DNA from: Phoronis australis
Taxonomy: Eukaryota; Phoronida; Phoronidae
Length of the DNA: 61,387 bases
NCBI GenBank assembly: GCA_002633005.1
Contig: NMRA01000438.1
Span: forward strand, 323,624-385,010
Reading direction: 5' to 3'
The notes under the pieces are model-generated. The model had not been told where the DNA came from. It saw nothing but the letters and a program-made list of their open reading frames with translations, and did not search any database. Below, in pieces: positions 9,200 through 21,378 of the stretch. A program made the translations under genes and the position numbers. Positions within the stretch are counted from its first letter, which is position 1; the number at the start of each line of letters is the position of its first letter.

Positions 9200-11618
9200 C
9201 TGCAAAAAATGTATTTCATTTATGAATTATTTTTACCTTACCCTATTCAATATCGCTTTTACACGATCGAACTACTCTAAATTAAGGTAAGTTTTGGAAA
9301 TCGTACTTGAGACATGGCTACACGAGGTGTGGTTACTCTAAGAAAGAAGAGCATTTAGATGATATTGAAACACCACTTCAAGATTATGGTTACTCTGTGC
9401 AATTCAGTTTCACCAACTTAACAGACATAGCATGTCGTCGAAAGGATATGAACTGGAATAAACACAAATAATCCAGTTTGCTACCCATTAGAAGCCTATT
9501 TCGCGCCATTGGCAGATAGCAGAAAGTTGTATTCGCGATTGTTTGCACTTGGGCCTGTTTTACGAAGAGTCTATTGGTCTTTGGCTTTTGGTTTTCGGAT
9601 AAATATCAGTCTACACAGACTTACCCCAGAACAAGTTACTTGTGGAATGAGTTGTCGCTAGGTTGAAGGTTTGCACGGAAGCTGTATTTAAACTCGTGCA
9701 ACTTACTCCAATTGCAACAACTTAACCCCTTTACCGGGGTGGGGTAGCTTTTTCTAAGGCAACAAATTTTGGGCAAGGCAGAAGTACATGTAATGATCAG
9801 CTGCGGTTACCTAACAGGCAGGTCTTCTTTTGTTTGCCGTATTTGCATCATCTGTTCTTTGTTATGCACAGTGCGAAAAACTTTCGCCTTACCCCAGATG
9901 CGTGTGGACACTCCACTTAGAAGTGGGTTACATTACACTTGTGCAAGTTGTTCTAGGGTAGGCTGTGTGTGGACGGGACTTAAGACTGGTTGAAGTCAGA
10001 AAATCTGTCTTCAATTTGAAGTCAAATGTCAGAAATCTGCAGTCTGCTCGACTGAAAGAAAGCAAAACGTTTCAAGAAGCGCAAAGGACAAAAATCAAAT
10101 TTCGACTCAATTCGTAGTCAGACTCACGGTTTTTGACTAGTCAAAGGACAGGAGTCAATGATCGCTTCGACCACGGGTTTAATTTTCGAAGAGTAATGCC
10201 TTTTAACTTTTTGTTAAAAATCTGTGTATGGATGGCGTAGGTTGTTTCACGAAGTTGAGCTAACGTTACATGTTAGAAAATCTGTTACAAAAATCTGTTG
10301 CCTGCTCGGGAACAAACTAAAAGCCGAAGCCAAAGGCCAAGAACAGCCCCCTGACTTCTTTGATGCTAACTCATGACCACTCGAGACTCGACTCGAAAAA
10401 TAACTAGTCGTGCCACTTGAAATGTGCAAGTTTATTCTAAGTGCCTCGACCGTTTGGTAAATTTTACAGTCGAATATCGTATAAACTTTGATGATATCCA
10501 AGACAGAAGAAATCTGAAGCCCGCTCGAATAGACTAAGAGCAAAACGTTTGAGAACGCAAAATGCAAAGATTCATGTATCTTTAAAATTCTTTTGGCTCT
10601 TCGTAGTTAGATTTCTGACTTTCTGACTCTTGGAGAAACAAAATCCTGGTATCTAACAAGAAGTTTGAGAAACTTTGGAATAAATCAACGACGCATACAA
10701 CAATTAGATACTATAAAGGATTAGTGTGGATTGCAACCGTTTACGATTTGGTTGTATTGTCCAATTCTGTGACGGGCTTCACATGTAATATTATCTTCTT
10801 GTTCCTGTGCTAACGTAGACCATTGTACAGCGGCCAACCCGCGTCCCGTGCAAGAAGAGAATTTTTGATTTAGACTGTGCGACGCTATGATATTGGGTTC
10901 ACTTTTCTCCTTACTCAGATGCGAAGTAATTTCTAGGTTTGCAAAGAACTGACAATTCGTTCTTTCTAAAACCACGCTTGGCGAATAAAATGACAGGCTG
11001 TGAAAAGTCAACCTGTAAAGTCTGGCCTCAGCCAATAACAAACTGCTCTCTCGAAGCCCTGGTCTCAAATCCTAAGTGACCAGAGAACAGTTCAAGACCA
11101 ATTTTGTAACCACGAATGGTCTAACTAAACTGTTGTTTTTGTGGTGAGGGCTCGGTTTATAGCCACTTTAAATAAAAATTGTGCTGGTTTGGTTCACCGG
11201 CAGTTGGAAGCTGTCGGGAAGGACTCCGATCGCATTTTCCTAAAAACGAGCTTTCGCGGTATCTCTAAACATGTCGTGCTGGCGTCGTTTTTTTTTCGAC
11301 ACTCTGTCATATTTTCCCTATGTGTAGTTTTTCATAGACATGATTTCTTAACCTGTCACGTGATGTATAAAAACATATTTCTGCAAAAGCACTTCGGAAT
11401 TATCCGGTGCAACGCCACCTTAATAATGCTTGCCGATTGAGTATGTACTTTCTCGAAACTCTTAGGAGTTGGTGAAATTTACTGAAAACGGATTTAATTC
11501 ACAAATCTGTGTGGCTTGGTTACAGCTGATATTTATGAAACATCATTTAACAAACGCAAAGCTTCAGTTAATCGATCACAGCTGGCCAATACAGTGTTTT
11601 GGACGGGTTACAATTTAC
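9200..11618 (-). other. Locus 2 intron 3
   Basis: No exon-like sequence is seen. The intron is phase 0, unlike the two phase-1 introns that hold ShKT exons. AT-rich, with short open frames that show no domain. Confidence 0.4.
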
Positions 11619-11770
11619 CTGGAAATCGTACGCAGTGGGAAGCCTGATATATTCACGGTGCCACGTTTTATTCTTATTTCCCACTTTTGTGACAAGTGGT
11701 GTGACGTCAGAAATAGCGACTCCTTGTGGCTTTACATACACTTTCAGACGGCCCGCGGTTTCCGGAGGAG
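11619..11770 (-). CDS. Locus 2, MAM domain exon 3
   Basis: The acceptor is CCCCTCCAG and the donor CAG|GTAAAT. It enters in phase 1 and leaves in phase 0, matching exon 3 of loci 1 and 3. The translation has TAGRLKVYVKPQG, then VGNKNKTWHREYIRLP and YDFQ at the end, which are the L.V, GN...W and closing strands of MAM. It is more divergent from locus 1 and locus 3 than those are from each other. Confidence 0.8.
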
Positions 11771-12735
11771 CTGGAGGGGAAAACATCAATAATAATCCAT
11801 TAAATAACAAGAATGGGTAGTTCCGACATTTCAATCAAGCTAACAATTCCAGTCTATCTGGCCGCGAGAACATGTCGACACAACGACAGTCTGCCATCTT
11901 AGTCCCACAAAATTTGATGTGAACAAATAGAGCATTTTAAAGGTACGTGTAGCAATATACAGAAAACGTAAGAGGAGAAGCTCTGTCGCTGATAAAATCA
12001 AGGAAAAGACTTCGTGATTTGATGAATACACGCCTTGTTAAACAATGTACTATTATCTAGTATCTATGAATGTACGACTACTTAAACCATATACTATTAT
12101 CGAGTATCTATGAATATACGCCTAGTTAAACCGTATACTATTTTCGTGAATGTATGAACATGCACCTGGTTACACCATATACTGTTATCGAATTAATCAA
12201 AAAAGACCTGTTCAGAGGCGGTTCTAGGGAACTTAAGTGACTCTAAAAGATGACCTATTGTGACATCTTAGTCTCGTGTCAAGATCATACGTCTCTCTTC
12301 TGTTTGGTAGTAAAGATAAAGTTTGTCAGTAGAAAGGTTGCTTGCAGACATTGGCAGCCAGTAAGCATGTAAAAATGAACCACTGGTCTTAGAAATCTTG
12401 CCCATATGAAAAGAAGCGCACGTGAAGCGTACTACGTCATTATTACTTCAGAATGGGGGTGTGGTCAAGATGTTCAGGCAGTAAATTTAAGGTGACGTCA
12501 ATGTTGTTAAAGAGCTGACAGTCTGTTAATGGTTAAGACCAAGTTCAACAAGATGTCTTGTCACAACGTTTTATTTCTATGCACCGAGCATCGTACATGT
12601 CTCAAGGAAAAATGAGTAAGAAACAAGTTGGGAGCAGCTTTACAGTGGTAAGTGACCTAAATAACAATCGCTTCTCGAGCGAAACGAAGGTTTGTAGCCT
12701 CTTAAATTAAGAGAACAAGAATATCAAAAGTTAAC

Positions 12736-12855
12736 CTTGTTTGCAGAATCCACAGAATTGAGGACAATTGGTTGACGCCCATCCTGCGTATTCCTCGCAA
12801 GACCCTGTTCCGTAGGCTTTACAGTTCTGTATTGTATCGACGCAAGGTTCACCAA
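12736..12855 (-). CDS. Locus 2, ShKT-type cysteine module exon (canonical)
   Basis: A complete single-exon ShKT module with phase-1 borders on both sides (acceptor TTCTGTTGTAG, donor G|GTTAAC). The six cysteines are in the standard order: one in GEPCVD, one in NCKAYG, one in CEEY, then WASTNC, QFC and GFC at the end, with the family's WA..NC...CG.C core. ShKT modules occur in cnidarian toxins, but also in many non-toxin secreted and membrane proteins such as astacins and oxidoreductases. Here it sits in a receptor-like gene, so a toxin role should not be assumed. The exon lies between MAM exons 2 and 3, inside the domain. It can be included or skipped without changing the frame. Confidence 0.82.
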
Positions 12856-13933
12856 CTACAACAGAACGCGGTAACCCTGACACAATGAAAAGTACACGTA
12901 CCCGAAATCCATAATTTTTCTTTGAAAAAACGTGACCTTTCCAAGAAAACATGCACCTGTTTTCTGAGCGAAATGAGAAAAATTGGGACCCTGAAGTCCC
13001 ATAGCTCATCCTCGAGTAAAATTGCATTGTCATAAAAGTCAAATTTTAAAAGCTCTAGAGCGTGTCTTTGTTGACGGATGTCATTAAGCTTCTAAGTCCC
13101 GATAGCGCGAGAGCTCACGTACACAAAGGACTGTGGGACATCCGTCGTGCAGGGTAAAGCATAATCACCACCAGTAAACCTTGAGAATACGATTTGCAGA
13201 AATCATTCCATACGATTTCAAGCAGCCAGAAATTCAGTTAATAAAAGGTACAAGTAAATGAAACACCCACACAATGTCCAGCAAATTTTTATTATGAGAT
13301 GGGCACGCATCTGTTTTGCTGTTCATAAACGTATACTAAAGTTCGGAAAAAGCAGATGTACAATAGGTCTTTACTAGCAAATGAGCCGTCGGTCTCAGAT
13401 TCGCCCAAAATTGGTCAAAATGCTAGACCTTTAGTTTAAATTCGATGTACCTTAGAATTAGGGTGTCAAAATGACGTGTTTTGCAATCAGGATGTGTTTA
13501 CCACTCTATAACATATTCCACTGACATTGCAATAATAGAGATATTGTTCGCCAAAATCCGTCCTCTTTTTCATTTCAGGTAGTGTTCAAGGTATGCGTCG
13601 ACTCAAACTTCTCGCCTGAGCAGGAATTTAAAAAAGTACACTTGTCTTCCTGTTCATAATAACCGAAAAGCGATCATGATACTTTCCATGTTATATAGAA
13701 CAACACTGATGACAATCGGTCTATTTTCAATCGGCTAGCCACTTTAATACTGCCGCTCAATACATGAAGAACCGCCTCTGATTAATAGAACCAAGGACGC
13801 GAATTAAAGTCACAATACGTTGCTACATTCAAGACAATTCTTTAAATAAAAGTCTCTAAATTTCCCTAACAGTGAAACTGCATCTACAACAAACAGTAGT
13901 TACTATCAAGGTCACAATAAAATAGTTACTCAC

Positions 13934-14074
13934 TTTTTGACTTTCCGTCAAACATATGATACCAGAACTCGAAACATTTCTTGTGAGTCGTCGTTGGAGA
14001 CATATCCGGGGACAATAGTCTTGCAGTTTCGTTCAACATCCTCGGACTTGAGCTTTCGATGAAAAGGTAATGAC
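13934..14074 (-). CDS. Locus 2, MAM domain exon 2
   Basis: The acceptor is TCTCATATAG and the donor A|GTGAGT, with phase 1 on both sides. It begins GHYLFIESSSPRM and carries the third MAM cysteine in KKCFEFWYHMFDGK. The strands match the MAM family closely. It lies between the two ShKT exons (15199-15303 upstream, 12736-12855 downstream). Confidence 0.85.
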
Positions 14075-15198
14075 CTATATGAGAAAGAGCAGACGAAACC
14101 ATCAGAATTTTCCACCGTCGAGTCATTTGGAAATTCAATAATTGAGCAAGATGAAAAAAAAAATACAAACCAACCTTTTTGGGGGAGTGAGTGAGTTTTT
14201 CTGTTTGGACCGGATGGGAGGCGGAAATCAAAGACCAACCACGAAAGGTGAAATTGATAGGGCACAGGTTTTGGGAATTGGTATCTAGGAAATTGGGATT
14301 TGAAAATAAATCTCTTGTTATGAAATTGCCCAGTTTTCTGATACTTTGCACGGTCAAATTATAGGAATCCCATAAATAAATTATTGTCAAGTGCGGATTA
14401 CCATCAACGAACTGTACCCTTAAAGCTACCAAATCTTTTACCGTCCAAAAATTAGTTTGATTGAGACCACTTTCCGCTATAAATTACTGTCGGTTTGTCC
14501 TATACTGGGGCAGGTACTTACGTTAGGCTTACAAAGAATTAAATATTCTTTAGTGCCGTACGATTAAAATGACACACTGTGACAAACCATCTTGTAGATG
14601 CTGGTCTTCATTCTAAGTCATAATATGGCACCTGTTTTGACCGAAGAGCTATTGGTATTTGAGAAGAATTTTGTTATGGTAAATGAACTACTTGTGTTCA
14701 TCAAAAGTTGGTTTCTTGACAGAGAGATGCAGCCTCAGATTCTTAAAAGGTATCTTCATCTTCCCTTTAAACGCTTGAGACTAAGAGCACGATCTACGCG
14801 TTTTCGTAATACGCATTCAAGTACGCTTCGCGTTATATCCTGAAAGCAGGACCCTGCATTCTTTTTTGTTCGTGAAATAAAATCAGTCACCACAAATGAT
14901 TTACTTGCTTTATTGTAATTACAGAACTTCAGTCGCAAGGTGGAAGCACTGTTGGGAGAGTCTCTGTATTATCCTTTAAGTATTAATCGCCATCTCTTTA
15001 TAAATCAAGGGGTGGTTTAGCGCAATGGCGATTGTTCACGTGAGACCTAGACTCCTAGCTGTACCAAGAAGTACACATTCGTCGCAGCGGCTATAGGAGA
15101 ATCAAAACCTGATTTCATGAAAAGACCTATTTACAACCTATATGATTACACGTGAGGTGTTTTAAACAATGTGAAATTGCCTGCACACAATTCATTAC

Positions 15199-15303
15199 CT
15201 TGCAGCATAGCACAAAATGAGGCGCAATTTTCAGATGCCCATGAGGGATACTCGTTACAGACATTAGCTCCGTAAGCGCTGCAATCTGTTTTGTCGGGAG
15301 CAA
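15199..15303 (-). CDS. Locus 2, ShKT-like module exon lacking outer cysteines
   Basis: A 105-bp exon with phase-1 borders (acceptor GTGGTTTCAG, donor G|GTAATG). Its translation aligns with the ShKT module at 12736-12855 through DCSAYG, VCNEYPSWASENC and SFC. It has only four cysteines: the first and the sixth of the standard six are absent. In the ShK fold those two bond to each other, so one disulfide has been lost as a unit and two remain possible. The exon lies between MAM exons 1 and 2 of the same gene. The reading frame is intact, so it may still be used, or it may be an early decaying exon. Confidence 0.7.
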
Positions 15304-15613
15304 CTGAAACCACAAGCGAACATTCATGAGTAACTGAGCAAATGCTTATTCAAAGAAACCCGTAACTTAGAAACCCACATTGTGCTTCTCCAAAGTACTC
15401 TCAATCCACATGTTGCCATTTATTTCACCCCCGCCCCCAGTCGCCAATAAGCTTTGAATACCATTTTGCGAGTTTAGCCAATAGGAATAGGCGTTGAGTT
15501 TTTGAAATAGAGTCATTTATCAAAACAGTATAGACCTGTGGATCTTTCTTCTGATTAAACGAAAGGTGAACATCGCTTAAGTAGAATTACGTGCATATGC
15601 AACCTCGGCTTAC

Positions 15614-15745
15614 CTGCGTGACCTCCACGGGGGCCTGTATCTGTCGTAGGGGTTTTCCCTTTATGACGTGTCCAGTCAAAGTCGTCGGTCTTGTCTTGGG
15701 TCCAACCACACGTGTTTACCTCGAAATCACATGACACTTCCGATT
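15614..15745 (-). CDS. Locus 2, MAM domain exon 1
   Basis: The acceptor is TTTACCTTTTAG and the donor G|GTAAGC, with phase 1 on both sides. It encodes SEVSCDFEVNTCGWTQDKTD, then DFDWTRHKGKTP and TGPRGGHAG: the two N-terminal MAM cysteines, the DDFDWTR strand and a slightly altered GP..DHT motif. It is the most 5' exon of locus 2 that I can find. A signal-peptide exon should lie to the right and end in phase 1, but I could not identify one between 15746 and 24000. Confidence 0.85.
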
Positions 15746-16984
15746 CTAAAAGGTAAATAAAAATATGGAAAGAGAAAGAATGCATTGGCACGCGTACATT
15801 TAAGATTGACTCCATATGAAAACCAATAGGTAGATTCTATACCCAAAATCACATATATTTTGAGACTTAGCACATAAGTTTGGTTTGGCGAGATGTAGAA
15901 AAATTTAGATTTTTAAGGATTTCTATCCATCATTTCCCTTATTATGACATGTACCTCCATTTTGCAACAAAATAGAAGTAGACATGGTCGACTGCATTTT
16001 ACTAGCATGCATGGCTAGCTGGTGACAAATGACTGGTGTAGTTTTAGTGCAATAACTTTCAAAATTCATTTTCAAATTTGTATGTTTTGATTTTGTGTGA
16101 CAAAAACGGCTATTTTGCAGGTTTTCACTGAAGTCATTTTCGGCCAAATTTGGCACACTGTAGCAGCCACATTGCACCTTTTCAAAAACTGGCCTCATAA
16201 TAATTTATTTAGTCGTTCCTTACCTCTTCACAATCTAAAATAGAAAATCTTGCCACTCCCGCAGTTTTTATTCATGAAGCATTATACCAACTGGACTTCG
16301 TACTATTTGCTTGTTCTCAGTTGCCTCAACCACCAATAGGAGGCCTCTTGAAACGTGTAATTAGCTTGCAAAAACGACGTAAAAAGTTTGTATTTTAGAG
16401 AAACATCAGACAACACCAGTAATTACCATTTCTCAAAACCACACTGATGATTATTGCCTGTTACAAAAAAATTATGCGCATAAATTGTGGCTGGCATGCG
16501 TGCTTCGTCTAAATGATAGATGGCGTCGCTGTGTGTTTACATGTAGAATGTGGACACCACTACCATTCAAAACTGCCTTACTCGTGAGTTTGATCTGACG
16601 TAGGAAAGGAGGCACCTACGGGGGTTATGACATTACACAACGGTCTGGGTTTCATAGCAAACATACTAGTGACAGAATCTGTGCCGCAACAAACAGGGTC
16701 AGATGCCAACGGGCGCCTGCCGAAGAGGGGGGAGGGGGACGGTGCTAAACAGGTGTTGTTCAAGAAGGGCAAGGAGGACACCAGTCATCTACATGTAAGC
16801 TACTGGACTGATTACTGTCATTTCTCCTCAACTTGGTTATATCACCATATTCTATTATATTGTTTAACTGCCCCTCTACTTTTTCCCACTCCTGTTCGTC
16901 TCTGAGCACCAGGGTCATGACCCCATGTTGGTTGTGGCGGTGGACAGGATTTTTCATCCATGAACAACCTTGCCCATGATGAGG
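15746..16984. other. Upstream of locus 2, dispersed repeat remnants
   Basis: No exon is supported. About 15811-16200 resembles AT-rich sequence near 40732-40800 (CCATAT.AAAACCA, GA.ACTTAGCAC) and, on the opposite strand, 32780-33010 (AAGGTGCAAT.TGGC, ACAAAAACGGC). It is therefore probably a dispersed repeat of unknown type. Confidence 0.35.
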
Positions 16985-17440
16985 CACAAACTGAGCCACA
17001 ACACCAAGTTCCTTGCAATATCTCTTTCTATCACTGCGGCTGGTCTGCTTACTCTGCTTGTCCGGGGCCTTCTTTGCCAGGTTGTTATAGCCCAGTTGGC
17101 CGTTTGGTGTACCCACTTGATACTTAATATAATACTTGCCCATTTGGCAGTTTTAGCCCATTTGGTACTTATTATTGACTTTGGCGTTTGACTCGATCCA
17201 CTTGGTAGGCAATCGACTAATATCCGTTTGGTATTATGTATCCAATTGGTGCTATACTAACATGTGTCATTGGGTCTCTTGAACGCTTATGTTTTCTTAG
17301 AAATTAAGGAACCCATCTGGTACCTTCTATAAAACAATTAATTGTTGAGCCGTGACCCTGAAATTCTCAATACGACCTAAATTACATATGTTACTCTTGT
17401 GTTATTTTAGTTGTCCCTAAAATGAGATTGCTGGCACTCT
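16985..17440. repeat. TACCCA-TTGGTA palindrome repeat, copy A
   Basis: First copy of a dispersed family with a conserved order: CCTTGCAATATCTC / CTCCGGCTGGTCTGCT-like head, several near-palindromic TACCCANTTGGTA words, a GGTACC-rich block near AAGGAACCCATCTGG, then GTGACCCTGAAATTCCC and a tail near GTTTTATTTGTCCC. Open frames through it exist only because the words repeat; it does not look coding. Confidence 0.75.
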
Positions 17441-17790
17441 GGCATAAATTATATTATTTAGGCGAATACTATTTTACAGCAGTTCAGGCTTCGTATCCAA
17501 CTCCTATTTAGTTCCGTTTGTTCCTTCTCTCCAGCTTCCGATTGGCCCAGCCTCAAAAACAGTAGCCTACATTCACTCCTAAGTTTTCCCAATTAAGCAG
17601 TTGTGTTGACCAAAATCTGGTCTGTTTAATGTTGCTATTACAATCACTGCTGGTACCTCCTTCAAGCCAACAAGTTGCTGCCGTCAAGAAAAGACTCCAT
17701 TGACTAGCGACCAGAACTGCACTTGGGCGTTCATCACCGTGCTGGATTGCCACTCTCTACCCCGGTCACAGCTCTCAGGACACTGGGCAC
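17441..17790. repeat. Inter-unit segment of the palindrome repeat
   Basis: This segment joins copies A and B. Matching sequence joins the copies at 36961-37420: GGCACTCTG.CATAAAT, TTCTCTCCAGCTTCC, CTGGTACCTCCTT, TGGC/TGACTAGCGACCAGA.CTG. The full repeat unit is therefore about 800 bp, and A-B is a head-to-tail dimer. Confidence 0.65.
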
Positions 17791-18260
17791 AAACTGAGCC
17801 AAATACCACGTTCCTTACAACATGTATTTTTATCATTCTGGCGAGACTACTAATTCAGATTGTCCGGAAGCTGCTTTGCCAGAATCATATAGTCCAGTTG
17901 ACTGTTTGGTGTACCCACTTCCTACTAGGCTACATCTGTATGTGACATTTGCACATTTGTCAGTTTGTACACAGTTGGCACTTATTATTGAATTTGCCGT
18001 TTTTCTCGACCCACTTACAAGGCGATCGGCCAATACCCATTTCGTATTATGTACCCATTTGGTACTATACTAAGTTTTGCCACTTAGTATGCGATACTCG
18101 GTTACACGTTGGGTATCGTAAATGCGTATGTTGTCTTTTGTAATTAAGGTGCCTATCTGGTACCTTCTGTAAAATAATTAATTGTAGAGCCGTGACCCTG
18201 AAATTCCCATACAACCTAAAATATACATGTATGTTATTCTTGAGTTGTTTTACTTGTCAC
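17790..18260. repeat. TACCCA-TTGGTA palindrome repeat, copy B
   Basis: Second unit of the dimer, in the same orientation as copy A and about 800 bp downstream of it. It has the same head (ACGTTCCTTACAA), palindromic words and GTGACCCTGAAATTCCC tail. Confidence 0.75.
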
Positions 18261-21200
18261 CAATAATTAAAACTCACTCGAAAAAAGTCTCTTAAAAGAC
18301 TCTCAGAATTTATAAATAAGATGGTGAGATAATTCCTTTACCTTATTTTCTAGAACGTGATGCGATCGTAGTTACAAGACTAATCCATTCCCACCAGATA
18401 CGAAATTGAAAAGTAAGACAAACTATAAGTCTTAAATTTTAAATCAACTTTTATTAAACGAACCCAAAAAATGGTGTTGGTCGTGCGAAAAAAGTCACGC
18501 CATACTGTCAGTTGAACAGCAATGTTACCTGTGTGGCGGTGATAATGGCTCAACGTTAGTACATGCACGTGTAACAAGACGTTGAAGTGTGAAGCCATCG
18601 TTGTATTGTTCGGTTCTTGTAGTTGTAGGACCCAATTGAACAAAATTTGTGTAATTATAAATTGTTACACAAACATATACTAATTCAGACGTTATCTCTG
18701 CATTCAATGCTCATATCTTTATGCTTTTGGGAATTTTAACCAAAAATGAAAGAATAGCTCCAAAACTCTATTTACCGTGGCAATCACCCTACAACGTGAC
18801 AAAAAGATTGCCCTGCTCTAAAAGCTTTATGTATGTTTTAGTTGCTTTTTTCGCTTACAGTGCTCTTTTATTTGCTCTTTCGATTTGTTTCTTTTTTTTT
18901 GAAGCAAATGTGTCAATGTCGGCGATACCACCAATATTTTCTTAAAGTCAAAAAACAGTGCATACATATTTATTTGAATTACATGTATGAGTACATTTTA
19001 TTGACACCCTGCATGAATATCCGAATTTCAACAATATTTTTAGAAAAATTCTAGATTGGAAAAAATCGTCTAGGTCACTTTTTAACTTGGGAAGTGGATG
19101 CTTGAGATTTTTCCAATTTCAGCTTGCATTTAAGCTCATTGAATTAAGCATCATCCGTTTTTACAAAACTATTAAAAGATGAGGTTCGGATTATGAAAAA
19201 TAGAATCCATCGATGTTCGTAGAGTAAACGTGCATGCAAATCAGCAACCAACAAATTCGTTGTTTATCAAAACAGAATATTAGAGCAATTTTCAAAGGTG
19301 AGCTTGCAGATTTTTGACGGCCAACCAGGGAAACATGGGGGACACGGCATTCCACGGCGTTTGTGGATTCCGTCCAGAGATTTGTCGAACTTATGCATAT
19401 TTTCGCTCATCTCAGAGCTGATTGTTTGGGTTTATGGGTTAAACTCGAGTTCAAAAATCACTGAAATATCTGTTTATGATTGTCAGTACATTTATTGTAC
19501 AGTACTTTAAATACCTTAAGCCGTTGAACAAGTACACTGTGCATGGTCGTAAAAAATCTGACCTCCGACAATATGCAAAGGTGAATTCTATCATCAAGCG
19601 ACTTTCCAAGAAACGACATTCTTAACAAGAAGGTGTGCTATTTAAAAAATCGGAATAAGAGGTAATCGATTCCTTGTGATCTCTCTCAGTGAGCAGCCGC
19701 TTTTTTCGATAAAAACACAAAAGAGGTGACCGCGTGGATGCCACGTACGGATCCCTCAATGTTAATGAAAGGCCTATTACTTTGATAAGCAGAAAATAAG
19801 CAGCAATTGGTGCTATCTCAATTTTTAACTGATGACTTTTAATATTTCTCGAAAAAAAAACAAAAAGAGACTGGAGAAACATGGTTTTGAATCGAATTTA
19901 AAAAAAGTGAATTGAAGTGGTTAGCAAAAGCTGCGCTTTAAAACTTTCGAAATACCAGCACAAAAGACTAATTGCAAATTTCCAACTGCATTTCCGCTAT
20001 CTGTGCTGCAAAAAATTAAACCCTCTAACAACAATATCCTTGCTAGGGCTCCAAAGGGGAAAATCAAGCAATGGTAGTTGACAAATCTTCGCTTGAATTT
20101 TTTCTTCCGCATCTTACGCTGTCTTTCTTTTCGCCACTACCCCCGGTTCCAAGCCTATGCCGGTTACGACAGACTAATCCTGCCGCCTGAAAAGTTTAGG
20201 GAAGCATATGCCCCACCCCCGCTTCTCATGGTCCATTGCAAATGTTAAGTCAGACGGGAACATCCGCTGAATGACACCTGTTTCATCACAGCCCGTCCGT
20301 CAATACCAACCCACCTATTTCGTCTTCCCGGCTCAGGTCACGTGTTGCTTTCAGATATCACAGGTTGTTGTTCATCAATTGTCAGTGAAACAACTTGGAA
20401 TGGGGTTGACTGCCACGGCACCATGCCAATCTAGTCTACTGCCTGCCACAGTGCATAAGACTCGTTAGTGAATTGTTGCACGAATGAAATCAATTGGCTA
20501 AAAGCAGACTGCTTATAAGCTTCCACTATGGGTTGTCGCCATCCTTTATTTGATGAGAAGCTCGTTTGAATGTCACTATCGTAACTGCCAACAGAGACGT
20601 CGTATTGTTATTCGCTATCGGTGGTCTTTACGCAGAGAACTGAATAGCGACGTAAGTCCGTTATATTTGAAACACACAATCGACTATTAACGTTCTTTGA
20701 GACCAGACGCGCTTTTGCACCCGTCTGTGACCATCCATCAAGGTAAGGTAATTTCACGTGAGATGCTTATCCTATGTTCATTGTCAGAGGTTAGGGCATG
20801 CTGTTGATCATTCATTACGGCGTTTTCCCGTTGCTCCAACTTGTTCGATTCTATATCCCAATAACAAGTTGGGAAGATGACCCTGTAGCCAATATCTTAC
20901 ACGACTGATTAACTCCATTCTGGCATTTTTGGTTCTAGGGTCATCTCTCTTTTGTTCGATAATTGCCCTAATCTCCAATAATATCGTATGTAGCCTAATT
21001 GGGCGGTGCTGTTAAAAATGAAAGTTAAGATATAACATATTTGAACATAAACCAATAGCATTTCTGAAATCCTCGTCAAATGCAGATCATGTTTAATATT
21101 TGAATCGCCAAAATCGCCCAACTACAACCGAAGTTACGACAATGTATTCTTTCCGAATGTACCAACAGCGGAGTTGCAACCGAATCGATTTAACGATTGC

Positions 21201-21374
21201 GCATGTCCGGAAATCAGAGCGCGCAAAGGCTATTGGGATTGATTAACGTATGTGGAATGGTCGATTGGTTTGCACGACGTGTGATTTGTGTGCATCAAAC
21301 TACGCTGCTGTATATAATTCTGCCGCTATTTGCTAATAAGCTCCCATGCCCCTATAAGTGCCCCCACGCGTTTT
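18261..21374. other. Intergenic, nothing recognised
   Basis: AT-rich sequence with no exon, RNA gene or repeat boundary that I can support. Short frames are present, but none shows a domain or splice structure. Confidence 0.3.
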
Positions 21375-21378
21375 CAGA

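Noticed and set aside
12736-12855. Stand-alone ShK-type toxin gene
   Set aside because: There is no signal peptide or propeptide. The exon has phase-1 borders on both sides and lies among exons of a MAM membrane protein, so it is a domain of that gene.
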